From positions 264,806 through 323,270 of the forward strand of contig MEZH01000007.1 of assembly GCA_001775995.1 (NCBI GenBank): a DNA stretch of 58,465 bases. The letters run 5' to 3'. Positions 31,821 through 39,490 of this stretch are shown piece by piece (positions within the stretch are counted from its first letter, which is position 1; each line of letters opens with the position of its first letter). Source of the DNA: Candidatus Bathyarchaeota archaeon RBG_16_48_13. Its GTDB lineage: Archaea > Thermoproteota > Bathyarchaeia > RBG-16-48-13. The translations under genes were made by a program, and so were the position numbers. The notes under the pieces are model-generated. The model had not been told where the DNA came from, did no database searches, and saw only the letters and a list, made by a program, of their open reading frames with translations.

Positions 31821-33349
31821 TGGTTCAAAATAAAGAGGTTTTCTCCGAGATAAGCCCAGCTGACTTCTTCTACCGGAATAGGGATATTGCGGGTTTCAGC
31901 AATCCCTCCCGCGCCATCTACTCAGCCATCAGAGAGTTCGTGGAGAACTCCTTGGACACTTGCGAGCTGAATGCCATACCACCTGATGTCTATATCAGGA
32001 TCTCCTACGTCTCCGGCGACATGGAGGGCCCAGCGACCTACAAGATACGGGTAGAGGACAACGGCGGGGGTGTCCCGCCGGAGCATATACCTATGGCTTT
32101 CGGAAGAGTCTTCTACGGCTCCAAGTACAAACTCCGTCAGACGAGGGGAACCTTCGGTCTTGGAGGCACCATGGCGATCCTCTACGGCCAAATAACGACG
32201 CATAAGCCAGTCTATGTCATGTCCAGCACCGGGACCAGCAAGATACACGAAAACGAGCTTACCATCGACATTCAGAGGAACAAACCTGTTGTCCTGTCCC
32301 AGCGGACCAAGGATAACAAGGCGAGGTGGCATGGGACGGTCGTAGAGCTCCAGATAGAGGGTGATTACTTCAGAGCCATGCCCAAGATTCTTGACTACTT
32401 CAAGCAGACGGCCATGGTGAGCCCCTACGCCGACATTGTATTCGTCGACCCTCGAGGCAGGCTTTACATGTTCCAACGGAATACTACCAAGATGCCAAGC
32501 GCCGCTAAGGAGGTAAAGCCCCATCCCTATGGCGTCGACGTCGAAACTATCCAGAGGATAACGAGGGCAACAGATGCGAAGGACATGGCCTCATTCATGA
32601 CTACCCATTTCCATAGGGTGGGAGAGAAGATAGCCCAGAAGTTCCTTAAAGAGGCGAAGATCGACCCCGACTTGGACCCAAAGAGACTCGCCTCCCACGA
32701 CATAGTCAGTCTTGTTCATCACTTGAAGAGCTTTAAAGAGTTCCTGCCACCCGACGCCAGCTGTCTCTCGCCTTTGGGGGAAGAACTGCTCGAGAAAGGG
32801 GTAAGGAAGGAGTTGACCCCCGAGTTCGTCGCCGTGGACCAGAGGAAGCCCGCAGCGTACTCCGGTTTCTCGTTCATCGTGGAGACCGCCATAGCCTACG
32901 GCGGAGAAGTTCAGAGACCGGGGATAGAGCTCTACAGGTTCGCCAACCGAATACCGCTCCTCTATGACGAGGCCAGCGACGTGTCATGGAAGGTGATCAG
33001 CACGCTTATCAACTGGAGGCACTACAAGATCGCCCCGGAGGTGCCCATAGCCATCATCGTCCATCTTTGCTCCACGAAGATACCGTACAAGAGCGTTGGG
33101 AAGGAGTTCATCGCCGACAGGCCTGAAGTCGAGAGGGAGATCCTCAACAGCGTTAGGGAGCTGGCGAGAAAGCTCTCACTTTTCATCTCCAGAAAGGCCA
33201 GCGTGGAGCGGGAGAAGGAGAAATTTGATATCTTCACCAAGTACATGCCGAAGATAGCGCACTTCTCCGCGAAGCTCGCAGGGAAGAGCAAGGATGCGAA
33301 CATAGAGCCCCTCCTGAAGAACATAAGCAAGCTTGACCCTGAAGATTAG
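31820..33349 (+). CDS. top6B: DNA topoisomerase VI subunit B
   Basis: This 509-residue ATPase subunit of the type IIB topoisomerase has a GHKL ATPase domain with EFVENSLDTC (Glu/Asn near residues 40-43), EDNGGGVPPEH and GTFGLGGTMAI. An H2TH segment and the transducer domain with the switch lysine region (QRKPAAYSGFSF) follow. Start is the ATG overlapping the KH stop; an upstream in-frame ATG at 31784 lies inside the KH gene. The catalytic subunit top6A, often next to top6B, is not downstream here, where tRNA-Asn lies on the opposite strand. Confidence 0.96.
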   Translation: MVQNKEVFSEISPADFFYRNRDIAGFSNPSRAIYSAIREFVENSLDTCELNAIPPDVYIRISYVSGDMEGPATYKIRVEDNGGGVPPEHIPMAFGRVFYGSKYKLRQTRGTFGLGGTMAILYGQITTHKPVYVMSSTGTSKIHENELTIDIQRNKPVVLSQRTKDNKARWHGTVVELQIEGDYFRAMPKILDYFKQTAMVSPYADIVFVDPRGRLYMFQRNTTKMPSAAKEVKPHPYGVDVETIQRITRATDAKDMASFMTTHFHRVGEKIAQKFLKEAKIDPDLDPKRLASHDIVSLVHHLKSFKEFLPPDASCLSPLGEELLEKGVRKELTPEFVAVDQRKPAAYSGFSFIVETAIAYGGEVQRPGIELYRFANRIPLLYDEASDVSWKVISTLINWRHYKIAPEVPIAIIVHLCSTKIPYKSVGKEFIADRPEVEREILNSVRELARKLSLFISRKASVEREKEKFDIFTKYMPKIAHFSAKLAGKSKDANIEPLLKNISKLDPED

Positions 33350-33397
33350 AACCAATAGCACCTCTCGAATGTTTAGTCAATACAAGACCAGCGCGTA

Positions 33398-33541
33398 TGG
33401 CGCCGCCGGAAGGACTCGAACCTTCGACCAACGGGTTTCCGTTCCCGTTTTAAGAGGATTAACAGCTTCAGCCCCTTGCATCATTTTGAAGGGTCCGCTG
33501 CTCTACCGACTGAGCTTTCGTCCATGATTGCGTACGGCGGC
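33398..33541 (-). tRNA. tRNA-Asn (GTT) with three introns
   Basis: The acceptor GCCGCCG (33541-33535) pairs with CGGCGGC (33408-33402); G73 and an encoded CCA follow. D arm GCTC...GAGC and T arm GAAGG-TTCGAGT-CCTTC are intact. A canonical anticodon arm GCGGA-CTGTTAA-TCCGT (anticodon GTT) appears only if three inserts are removed. These are about 17 bases (33532-33516) between acceptor and D stem, about 28 bases (33493-33466) at the 5' side of the anticodon loop, and about 23 bases (33455-33433) in the 3' anticodon stem. The last two contain hairpins (CCCTT/AAGGG and ACGGG/CCCGT) as expected for splicing substrates. Discriminator G supports Asn. Confidence 0.88.
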
Positions 33542-33617
33542 CCAGGGGCCTCTTCGGCGGCGCTACTTTTTGGAGATTTGATGCTCTATTTAAGTTTTGA
33601 GAAGGCTCATGGAAAAC

Positions 33618-33625
33618 GTTTAAAT
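33618..33625 (+). promoter_or_regulatory. TATA box for tRNA-Met
   Basis: GTTTAAAT lies 33-40 bases before the tRNA-Met 5' end, normal for archaeal tRNA promoters. Confidence 0.5.
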
Positions 33626-33657
33626 CAAGATCGGAAAGAGCTATTCTTTGTCTCGGC

Positions 33658-33752
33658 GGGCCCGTAGCTCAGCTAGGTTAGAGCGACAGGCTCATAATCG
33701 AACGTAATGAGAGACCTGTTGGCCGGGTGTTCAAGTCGCCCCGGGCCCACCA
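33658..33752 (+). tRNA. Elongator tRNA-Met (CAT) with a canonical-position intron
   Basis: Acceptor GGGCCCG/CGGGCCC, D arm GCTC-AGCTAGGTTA-GAGC, anticodon arm ACAGG-CTCATA...A-CCTGT and T arm GGGTG-TTCAAGT-CGCCC fit an elongator Met tRNA, with A73 and encoded CCA. A 17-base insert (33697-33713) sits between positions 37 and 38, the standard archaeal intron site. The acceptor starts with a G-C pair and the anticodon stem lacks three G-C pairs, so this is not the initiator. Confidence 0.92.
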
Positions 33753-34003
33753 CTTTCGCTGACAGGGAGCAGCAAGACATTAGTATATCTCGATCATTTT
33801 TTTCTGCATCTCAGTACTAGCATGCACGCGCAGCTGACCAGTTATGCAAACGCATGTTCATTGGTTTAGGGAATAAGATAAGTTCGTGCCAAGCTAGAGC
33901 GGGTTAGTGGCAGCTGGGTAGCGTGTTCCGAGGAGGACCAGTAAAAATGCCGGGTCAATCGCTAAGGTGACTAGGACCTTCAGCTGAGGGGGCTAGCTAA
34001 GGC

Positions 34004-34705
34004 GTGAGCAAGCAAAGCAAACGACCAAGCAAACCAAGCAAGCAAACGAAGCAAACAAAGCGAAGGGGCCTTTCCATGCTCCTGGCCCGGCTGCAAACTG
34101 ACTTTCAAGAGCGAACATGCTCGAGCCGGGCATCTGCCCACCCATTATGCTGAGGAGCGAATGAAAAAATTGCTGAGCCAGGCTCAAATAGCTCGCGGGG
34201 CTGAGCCAGGCTGAGCTAAATTTGCCGCCGCCTCCGCCAGGTCTCAGCACCCCTAGTGACTCCCAAAACACCCCTAGCGCTACTAGTAGCCCCACAGGGG
34301 GTGTAGAGGGCTCAGAAGGGTTGAAGGAAGTGAACGAAACGAGCAAAGAGAGTGAGCAAACGAGCCAGGCTAGCAAAATGAGCAAAAAGGAGCTAAAATC
34401 GAGCCAGGCTAGCGAGGCTGAGCAAAAGAAGGATCTGAAGAACCCCATAGACGACAGGCTAGCCAGGCTCGGCTTCGACCCCGAAGCGATGATGGCGTCG
34501 ATAACTGCGAAGGTCAACAAGCCCGTCAAGGACCAGCTGAAAGCAAAGGGCCTCATTCAGGAGGTGGGCAGCGATGATGATGGTTCCAAGTACAGAGATA
34601 CGCCAGAGGTGATACAGGTCCACGAGGTGCCGGGCAAAGGGTTCATTTCACCGAAGCTGGTTGACTTCGAGCCATTGGTGCCCCAGTTCACTTGTCTATT
34701 CGTGG
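34004..34705 (+). pseudogene. Broken gene for a C2H2 zinc-finger, low-complexity protein
   Basis: Three frames supply one protein. A GTG at 34004 (GAGGGGG upstream) opens a Lys/Ser/Gln-rich start. In the next frame (34062-34190) comes CSWPGCKLTF...GHLPTH, an exact C-x4-C-x12-H-x3-H zinc finger, then a helix MKKLLSQAQIA. From about 34195 a third frame gives AGLSQAEL, a proline run, a Ser/Thr/Glu-rich linker and a folded-looking end (DDRLARLGFDPEAMMA, KPVKDQLKAKGLIQE). So at least two frameshifts are needed. Repeats of AGCAAA and GAGCCAGGCT lie at the break points. The 3' end runs into the convergent guaA end without a natural stop. C2H2 fingers are sparse in archaea and often viral or plasmid-borne. 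Confidence 0.6.
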
Positions 34706-34735
34706 ATCTAAGTCGCTCAAGCTGTCATACCAATT

Positions 34736-36274
34736 CTAACATGGTTCGATGGTTGACGGCGGCTTCGAGGTTATGGCGTATGTCACCCATGTGACCCCCC
34801 GAATCTCATTCGTTATGCGGGTGCTTATCCTTTCGAGCAGTTGCGGAGGGAGTCGCATCCAGTCGGCGGTCATGCCATCCGTTGACTCCACAACCCTAAC
34901 TGTGACAATGTGGCCCGAGCATCTTTCGTCCCCCATAACACCAACAGCTTTGTCGTCGCCCACCATTGCGAAGGCTTGCCACGCCTTGCCATAGATCTTG
35001 ATCTTCCTCAATTCCTCCTCCACTATGGCGCTGGCCTCTCTGCAGATGTACAGCTTATCTGAGGTTATTTCTCCTAATATCCGTACAGCCAACCCGGGGC
35101 CTGGGAAGGGATGCCGGTTCACTATCTCTCCCGGCAAGCCTATGATTGCAGCAACTTCCCTGACTTCGTCCTTGTAGAGGAACCGCAAGGGTTCTAGGAG
35201 CTGGAATTTCATCCACGACGGCAGACCTGCAACGTTGTGGTGCGTCTTGATCCTTGAGGCCTTGCCCGCGGTTGCCGCGCTCTCTATAACATCTGGATAG
35301 AGTGTCCCCTGTGCCAGCCACTTGAAGGCCCCAAGCTTCTTCGTTTCCTCGGAGAAGACCTTGATGAACTCTTCGCCTATTACCCTGCGTTTTTCCTCGG
35401 GGTCTGCGACGCCCTTCAATCTTCGCAAGAAGCGGTCAGAGGCGTCCACCTGGATTAGTTTGAGCTTGAAGCTATCTCGAAGTATTCTCAACACCTTGGT
35501 GGCCTCACTCTTCCTGAGAAGGCCGTGGTCGACAAAGACGCACGTCAGGTTCCTGCCTATGGCACGGTCGACCAAGAGGGCTGTGACCGTCGAGTCCACG
35601 CCTCCGCTGAGGGCGCAGACCACCTTCTCTCCCTTCACCTTCGCCCTTATTTCGTGCACAGCCTGGTCTACGAAGGACATCATCGTCCACGATGGCGTGC
35701 AGCCGCAGATCTTGAGAGCAAAGTTTTCGAGTATTGTCATTCCCTTCGGCGTATGGGTGACCTCGGGGTGGAACTGAAGACCGTATAGCGCTCTCTTCGA
35801 GTTCTCGATGGCGGCGTTCTCCGAGTTCCCGGTGTGGGCGACGCTCCTGAAGCCCAGCGGCAGGTGCGTAATGTGATCGCTGTGGCTCATCCAGCACACG
35901 GTCTTCTTCAACAGTCCCTCAAAGAGAAGGGAGGAATTATCCAATTCCACGACGGTCTTACCGTATTCCCTCTTCGACGCCTTCGCGACGACGCCGCCCA
36001 GAACCTTGGCGATGAGCTGGAGGCCGTAGCATATCCCCAATACCGGGATTCCAAGCGCAAAGATGCCGGCGTCTGGCATGGGTGCGCCTTTGTCGTAGAC
36101 GCTGGCCGGGCCGCCCGAAAGAATTATTCCCTTCGGGACGATTGATCTTATCTTCACCAAGGGCGTGTCGAAGGGGATCAGTTCCGAGTAGACTTTGAGT
36201 TGCCTCATCCTTCTGGTGATCAGGTGGGAATACTGTCCACCAAAGTCCAGAACAAGTACGGAGTCCTTTGGCAT
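34736..36274 (-). CDS. guaA: GMP synthase (glutamine-hydrolysing), single chain
   Basis: This 512-residue fused enzyme converts XMP to GMP. The N-terminal glutamine amidotransferase has LDFGGQYSHLITRRMRQL, the catalytic Cys in LGICYGLQLIAKVLGG (near residue 82) and FHPEVTHT. The ATP-pyrophosphatase has the LSGGVDSTV P-loop near residue 220, DHGLLRKSEA and the dimerisation domain with RHPFPGPGLAVRILGE. Many euryarchaea encode the two halves separately; here they are joined. It ends convergent with the broken zinc-finger gene and is preceded on its own strand by about 100 bases of leader. Confidence 0.97.
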   Translation of the reverse strand: MPKDSVLVLDFGGQYSHLITRRMRQLKVYSELIPFDTPLVKIRSIVPKGIILSGGPASVYDKGAPMPDAGIFALGIPVLGICYGLQLIAKVLGGVVAKASKREYGKTVVELDNSSLLFEGLLKKTVCWMSHSDHITHLPLGFRSVAHTGNSENAAIENSKRALYGLQFHPEVTHTPKGMTILENFALKICGCTPSWTMMSFVDQAVHEIRAKVKGEKVVCALSGGVDSTVTALLVDRAIGRNLTCVFVDHGLLRKSEATKVLRILRDSFKLKLIQVDASDRFLRRLKGVADPEEKRRVIGEEFIKVFSEETKKLGAFKWLAQGTLYPDVIESAATAGKASRIKTHHNVAGLPSWMKFQLLEPLRFLYKDEVREVAAIIGLPGEIVNRHPFPGPGLAVRILGEITSDKLYICREASAIVEEELRKIKIYGKAWQAFAMVGDDKAVGVMGDERCSGHIVTVRVVESTDGMTADWMRLPPQLLERISTRITNEIRGVTWVTYAITSKPPSTIEPC

Positions 36275-36387
36275 GTGCTATTCCTTTTCCTATTAAGGAA
36301 TCAGTTTGTCGCTAAAAAAGGTAGCCGTAATGCCCATTGCCAGCCTCTGAATCTCATTCGCACTCGACCCGTTCGCCATAATCAGTG

Positions 36388-36399
36388 CTATAAAAGACG
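36388..36399 (-). promoter_or_regulatory. TATA box for guaA
   Basis: CTTTTATAGCAC on the minus strand is about 115 bases before the guaA ATG, so a 5' leader of roughly 90 bases would be transcribed. I could not recognise a known riboswitch in the leader. Confidence 0.45.
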
Positions 36400-36469
36400 G
36401 AGAGTTCAAAATCCGGAAAGGATACGTCAACAAAAGCCTTTAGAACTACCGAATTTATTCGTATATGAA

Positions 36470-36576
36470 GCTCCGGTAGTATAGTCCGGTCAAGTATTCC
36501 GGCCTTTTCTCACCCCGTCAGAGGTGGGAGGCCAATCGAGCCGGAAACCCGGGTTCGAATCCCGGCCGGAGCACCA
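36470..36576 (+). tRNA. tRNA-Glu (TTC) with an intron inside the anticodon
   Basis: Acceptor GCTCCGG/CCGGAGC with A73 and encoded CCA, and T arm CCGGG-TTCGAAT-CCCGG, identify a tRNA. The anticodon stem CCGGC/GCCGG encloses loop C-T-T-T, a 29-base insert (36508-36536), then C-G-A. Removing the insert gives loop CTTTCGA with anticodon TTC. The insert folds as TCTCACC/GGTGGGA (7 bp). Boundaries are ambiguous by one base because both ends carry T, but in every register the break falls at or inside the anticodon, not at 37/38. The T-arm half overlaps the end of the convergent protease gene. Confidence 0.9.
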
Positions 36577-37555
36577 TCCGAGTTTCCATAATTGCACGTT
36601 GAACCAGAATCTGAGCAACGCTTAGATTCGACGGCACAGGACCGTATTGCGAGTACTCCTCATTGGATTGAGGGTATTTCCTTCGCCTTCTTAGGGATAT
36701 GTCCACTAAAGTCACTACGATTACCACTGCAAGTATGGTGAATAAGGACTCGGGGCTCGCGAGGAGTTGGAGGATCGGGTCAAGCGAATTCTCAGACGGC
36801 GGAGGAAGGGACGGAAGGTCCCCATAACTTACTGGCAGAAATTGGTATGTAATGTTCTCGGGCAGTGCAACTGAGGGAATCTGGGGAGGACTTCTGAGAG
36901 GGTCGTAAACTGAACTGGCCATCCAGGCCATAATGGTTGAGACCGCGTACAGATCGAGTGTTGAAAGGGCTTGAACTGTCGTTTTAGGGGTATAGCTCGG
37001 GTACATTATGTCCGCGGAGTAACTGCTGTGGCTGAGGCCCAGGCTGTGACCTACCTCATGGAGGGCGATGCTCTGCATATCGTATTCGTTCAGCACTCGA
37101 CCGTGTGCGTTCTCTGAGGCCAAGATGATTGTATTGTTTGTCATAGTGCCAGGCGGCTCGTACACCGCCTGGGAGGAGCCGATCTCGTCGGAGGTGGGGT
37201 TCTGGAACACTTTCACCCACGTAATGTAGACGTCGTAGCCTGACGCTGTTGACTCCGCTACGGTGGGGATCAACCGCAGTCTTGACAGGTAGCTGAACCC
37301 GGAGTAGTTCATCGCGAAATAGTAGATCGCGTTATTCCATTCGTCAACAGCGTGGAGCGTGGCGTTCAGGTAGGAAGGCTGCCACCAAGACATGCCTTCT
37401 TGGGGGACAATTAGGACGCTTATGGTTGAATGACCCCATGCGAGACCTTGGAGGCCTAAGGAGAATTGTGACTGTGCCTCCGCCATGCCGAGACTGCCAA
37501 CGACCAAGATTAGGCCTATTACCAGTGAAGCTGCAAGGATCCGTTTCAACAGCAT
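36518..37555 (-). CDS. Matrixin-like secreted zinc metalloprotease with C-terminal anchor
   Basis: This 345-residue protein begins with a signal peptide (MLLKRILAASLVIGLILVVG). Its catalytic zinc motif is IALHEVGHSLGLSHSSYS (HExxHxxGxxH, near residue 166) followed by the Met-turn ADIMYPSY, the metzincin/matrixin signature. A proline/serine linker, one transmembrane helix (FTILAVVIVVTLVDI) and a basic tail follow, so the protease domain faces outside the cell. Start ATG 37555 is set by the signal peptide; an in-frame upstream ATG at 37666 only adds non-hydrophobic residues. The last 20 codons are antisense to tRNA-Glu. Confidence 0.87.
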   Translation of the reverse strand: MLLKRILAASLVIGLILVVGSLGMAEAQSQFSLGLQGLAWGHSTISVLIVPQEGMSWWQPSYLNATLHAVDEWNNAIYYFAMNYSGFSYLSRLRLIPTVAESTASGYDVYITWVKVFQNPTSDEIGSSQAVYEPPGTMTNNTIILASENAHGRVLNEYDMQSIALHEVGHSLGLSHSSYSADIMYPSYTPKTTVQALSTLDLYAVSTIMAWMASSVYDPLRSPPQIPSVALPENITYQFLPVSYGDLPSLPPPSENSLDPILQLLASPESLFTILAVVIVVTLVDISLRRRRKYPQSNEEYSQYGPVPSNLSVAQILVQRAIMETRMVLRPGFEPGFPARLASHL

Positions 37556-37978
37556 ATTTTTGTACACACAGCTGAATGGGGCTCGGTGACTGTAGGATCG
37601 CCAAGCGACCGACAAATGCCTATTGTTAAGGACCAGGTTTAAGATAGTTGTTATGGAGACAACCATACATAGTGATCATCATATTCTTCATACTATGCTG
37701 AGCTTCTTCAGCTTCATCTCAGCAGACATATCACTGTTCAGTTTGGTCATACCGGGGGCAGTTTCCCAGGGCTATGATGCATCGATCAGCGAGGATTCAA
37801 AGCCATCCCAACCTCTGAGATTTATCAGTCTGAGAAGTCTGTATCAGACAGACCCTTTCGAGGTTAGGGCTTAATGTCACCTCTGACTGGGTGAACCTTA
37901 ACGTACATAAGGGAAGAGGATTAATTAGTCAATTCACATATCTCTGCGAAGAGCAGAATTGAAGCGAGATATTCCTAG
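37556..37978. other. Intergenic region between protease gene and tRNA-Leu
   Basis: I see no convincing gene in this stretch. A plus-strand frame at 37623-37874 lacks a ribosome-binding site and coherent composition. A T/A-rich box near 37635-37645 (minus strand ATCTTAAACC) may drive the protease gene. Confidence 0.5.
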
Positions 37979-38088
37979 GCGGGGATATCCGAGTTTGGTC
38001 TAAGGAGCAGGGCTTAGGTGCCAACTAAGGTGGCTAAGAAACCCTGTGGCGCAGGCCTTCGTGGGTTCAAGTCCCACTCCCCGCACCA
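37979..38088 (+). tRNA. tRNA-Leu (TAG) with a canonical-position intron
   Basis: Acceptor GCGGGGA/TCCCCGC with A73 and encoded CCA, anticodon stem CAGGG/CCCTG, T arm GTGGG-TTCAAGT-CCCAC, and a long class II variable arm (TGGCGCAGGCCTTC). The anticodon loop reads CTTAGG, then a 22-base insert (38019-38040), then A: anticodon TAG with the intron at 37/38. Long variable arm plus TAG fixes Leu. Confidence 0.92.
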
Positions 38089-38213
38089 TCTTTCTAAAGC
38101 TAAACTCAATTTCGCAAACTTCAATGACCAACTAACGCTGGCAAGAAATTCGAAACATGTGACGGCGACCGCGGGTGCATCATCACTGCGCAGGATGCCG
38201 CCAAACCCCCAAG

Positions 38214-39287
38214 TTATCTTTGGTTAATCAGGAGCCCAATGTCCTTGCGCAGGTCTACAAGGTTGAGAGGCTTGAGAGTGTAAGCGTATGAGTACATCCT
38301 GACGCAGGTTCGGACGCATAGGTTGCAGCCCTCGGCCCTCTTGACGTGTTCCTTGTAGACGGGGCTAGAGAAGTATTCCCTGAAGGAGCCGCTGTTAAGG
38401 TCGTAGGTGTGGTCGCAGGTGCAGCTGTAGATCTTGTTGTTGGGCGAGACGTAAACGAAGATCTTTGGGAAGTGGCACGTGAAAGGCTTTACTTCGGCGT
38501 AGTGCCTCAGCACGTACTCCGTCTCCATCAATGGGTAGCCCTCTTTCTTCAGCCTAAGAATAGTATGATAGAAGGCTTGGAGTTGCTCCCTGCTCAGGCC
38601 GTAGTCCTCCACCAAGGAGGATTTGCTGCCCTCATCGTAGCTCTGCTGGAACGTGAGCCCGAAGGAGTCGTACAACTGGTTCGCCACCTCCACGGCGTTG
38701 TAGGAGATGCCTACCCCCAAATCCCGTGCGAGCTTTGCCATGGGCTCGATGGCGTCTAAGTTCAGCCTGCTGATGGTGGTGACCAGCGTGACACGGGTGT
38801 TTCCAATCGCCCTTATCCTCTCTATCCCTTTGATGACCTCCCGGAAGGCGCCACGCCTTCCCCTGATGAAGTCGTGGTACTCATTGAAGTAGTCGAGGGA
38901 GACGAACGTGAAGTCTAGATCCTTCCACAGAGAGTCGCGTTTGCTTTCGACGAGCGAACCGTTTGTGTTCATAACGGTCATGTAGCCGAGGTTCTTGGCG
39001 TGCTTGACGACGTCCTCGATGTCTCTCCGGATCATGGGCTCCCCGCCGAAGAGGTAGTAGGCGCGCATGCCGGAGTCATAGGCCTCCTCGAGGAGCCGAT
39101 ACACGCCCTCGGTAGACAGATCGTCTCTCATCATGTGAGATGTCTGCCAGAAGGAGCAGGTCTTGCACATGGAGTTGCATCCGTAGGTTATGGCGTGTGC
39201 CAAGAAGAAGGGCTTGTGGGTCACGAATCTCGATTTCAGCATGGAAACGAATGATCTGAGAAGTCTGGTGCTGTCCCTTGAGGTCAT
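38214..39287 (-). CDS. Radical SAM enzyme with SPASM-like C-terminus
   Basis: This 357-residue enzyme has the radical SAM cluster motif YGCNSMCKTCSFW (Cys near residues 37, 41, 44), the GGEP motif (YYLFGGEPMIRRD) and a C-terminal Cys-rich part (YSCTCDHTYD, EGCNLCVRTCVRM) that could hold an auxiliary cluster. The N-terminus is basic and amphipathic. It is monocistronic and divergent from the copper ATPase. The overall pattern is that of MoaA/PqqE/SPASM maturases or HpnH-like lipid enzymes. Substrate cannot be assigned, and no candidate peptide substrate lies nearby. Confidence 0.85.
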   Translation of the reverse strand: MTSRDSTRLLRSFVSMLKSRFVTHKPFFLAHAITYGCNSMCKTCSFWQTSHMMRDDLSTEGVYRLLEEAYDSGMRAYYLFGGEPMIRRDIEDVVKHAKNLGYMTVMNTNGSLVESKRDSLWKDLDFTFVSLDYFNEYHDFIRGRRGAFREVIKGIERIRAIGNTRVTLVTTISRLNLDAIEPMAKLARDLGVGISYNAVEVANQLYDSFGLTFQQSYDEGSKSSLVEDYGLSREQLQAFYHTILRLKKEGYPLMETEYVLRHYAEVKPFTCHFPKIFVYVSPNNKIYSCTCDHTYDLNSGSFREYFSSPVYKEHVKRAEGCNLCVRTCVRMYSYAYTLKPLNLVDLRKDIGLLINQR

Positions 39288-39410
39288 CTGTTCGAGGTTT
39301 CCCTTCGTATAAGAAGCTCAAAAGTTCTATTAAAGGGTTCTAAGGTGATTGTACCGGACAAGAATCATATGCAATCTCAAGATCAAAAAATCTCCTTGCC
39401 CCTGAGCTCC

Positions 39411-39427
39411 TCGTGGCTTCACCACGA
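39411..39427. promoter_or_regulatory. Inverted repeat, candidate operator for copA
   Basis: TCGTGG-CTTCA-CCACGA is a perfect 6-bp inverted repeat ending one base before a TATA-like ACTAAATAAT (39429-39438), which in turn lies about 55 bases from the copA ATG. A metal-responsive repressor or activator site is plausible. It could also form an RNA hairpin. Confidence 0.45.
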
Positions 39428-39490
39428 CACTAAATAATGAGCTAGTGCAAATCGGTTGTATTCAGATAGTCGTTCGAGGGATCGTGAACT

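Noticed and set aside
33398-33541. Reading this tRNA as Lys (CTCTTAA) or Phe (CTGAAGC)
   Set aside because: Those loops cannot pair a 5-bp stem with the 3' exon, and only GTT gives GCGGA/TCCGT. G73 also fits Asn.
33753-34003. Possible SRP or other large ncRNA between tRNA-Met and the zinc-finger gene
   Set aside because: GAGGAGGACC and small hairpins are present, but the SRP helix 8 motif and other landmarks are missing.
36275-36387. Riboswitch in the guaA leader
   Set aside because: The leader is about 90 bases, but I could not find a known aptamer core.
37623-37874. Possible 83-codon gene, or a C/D box guide RNA (ATGATG near 37781 and CTGA twice near 37820-37840)
   Set aside because: The frame has no ribosome-binding site or coherent composition. 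The boxes are imperfect and the two CTGA copies are too close for normal guide spacing.
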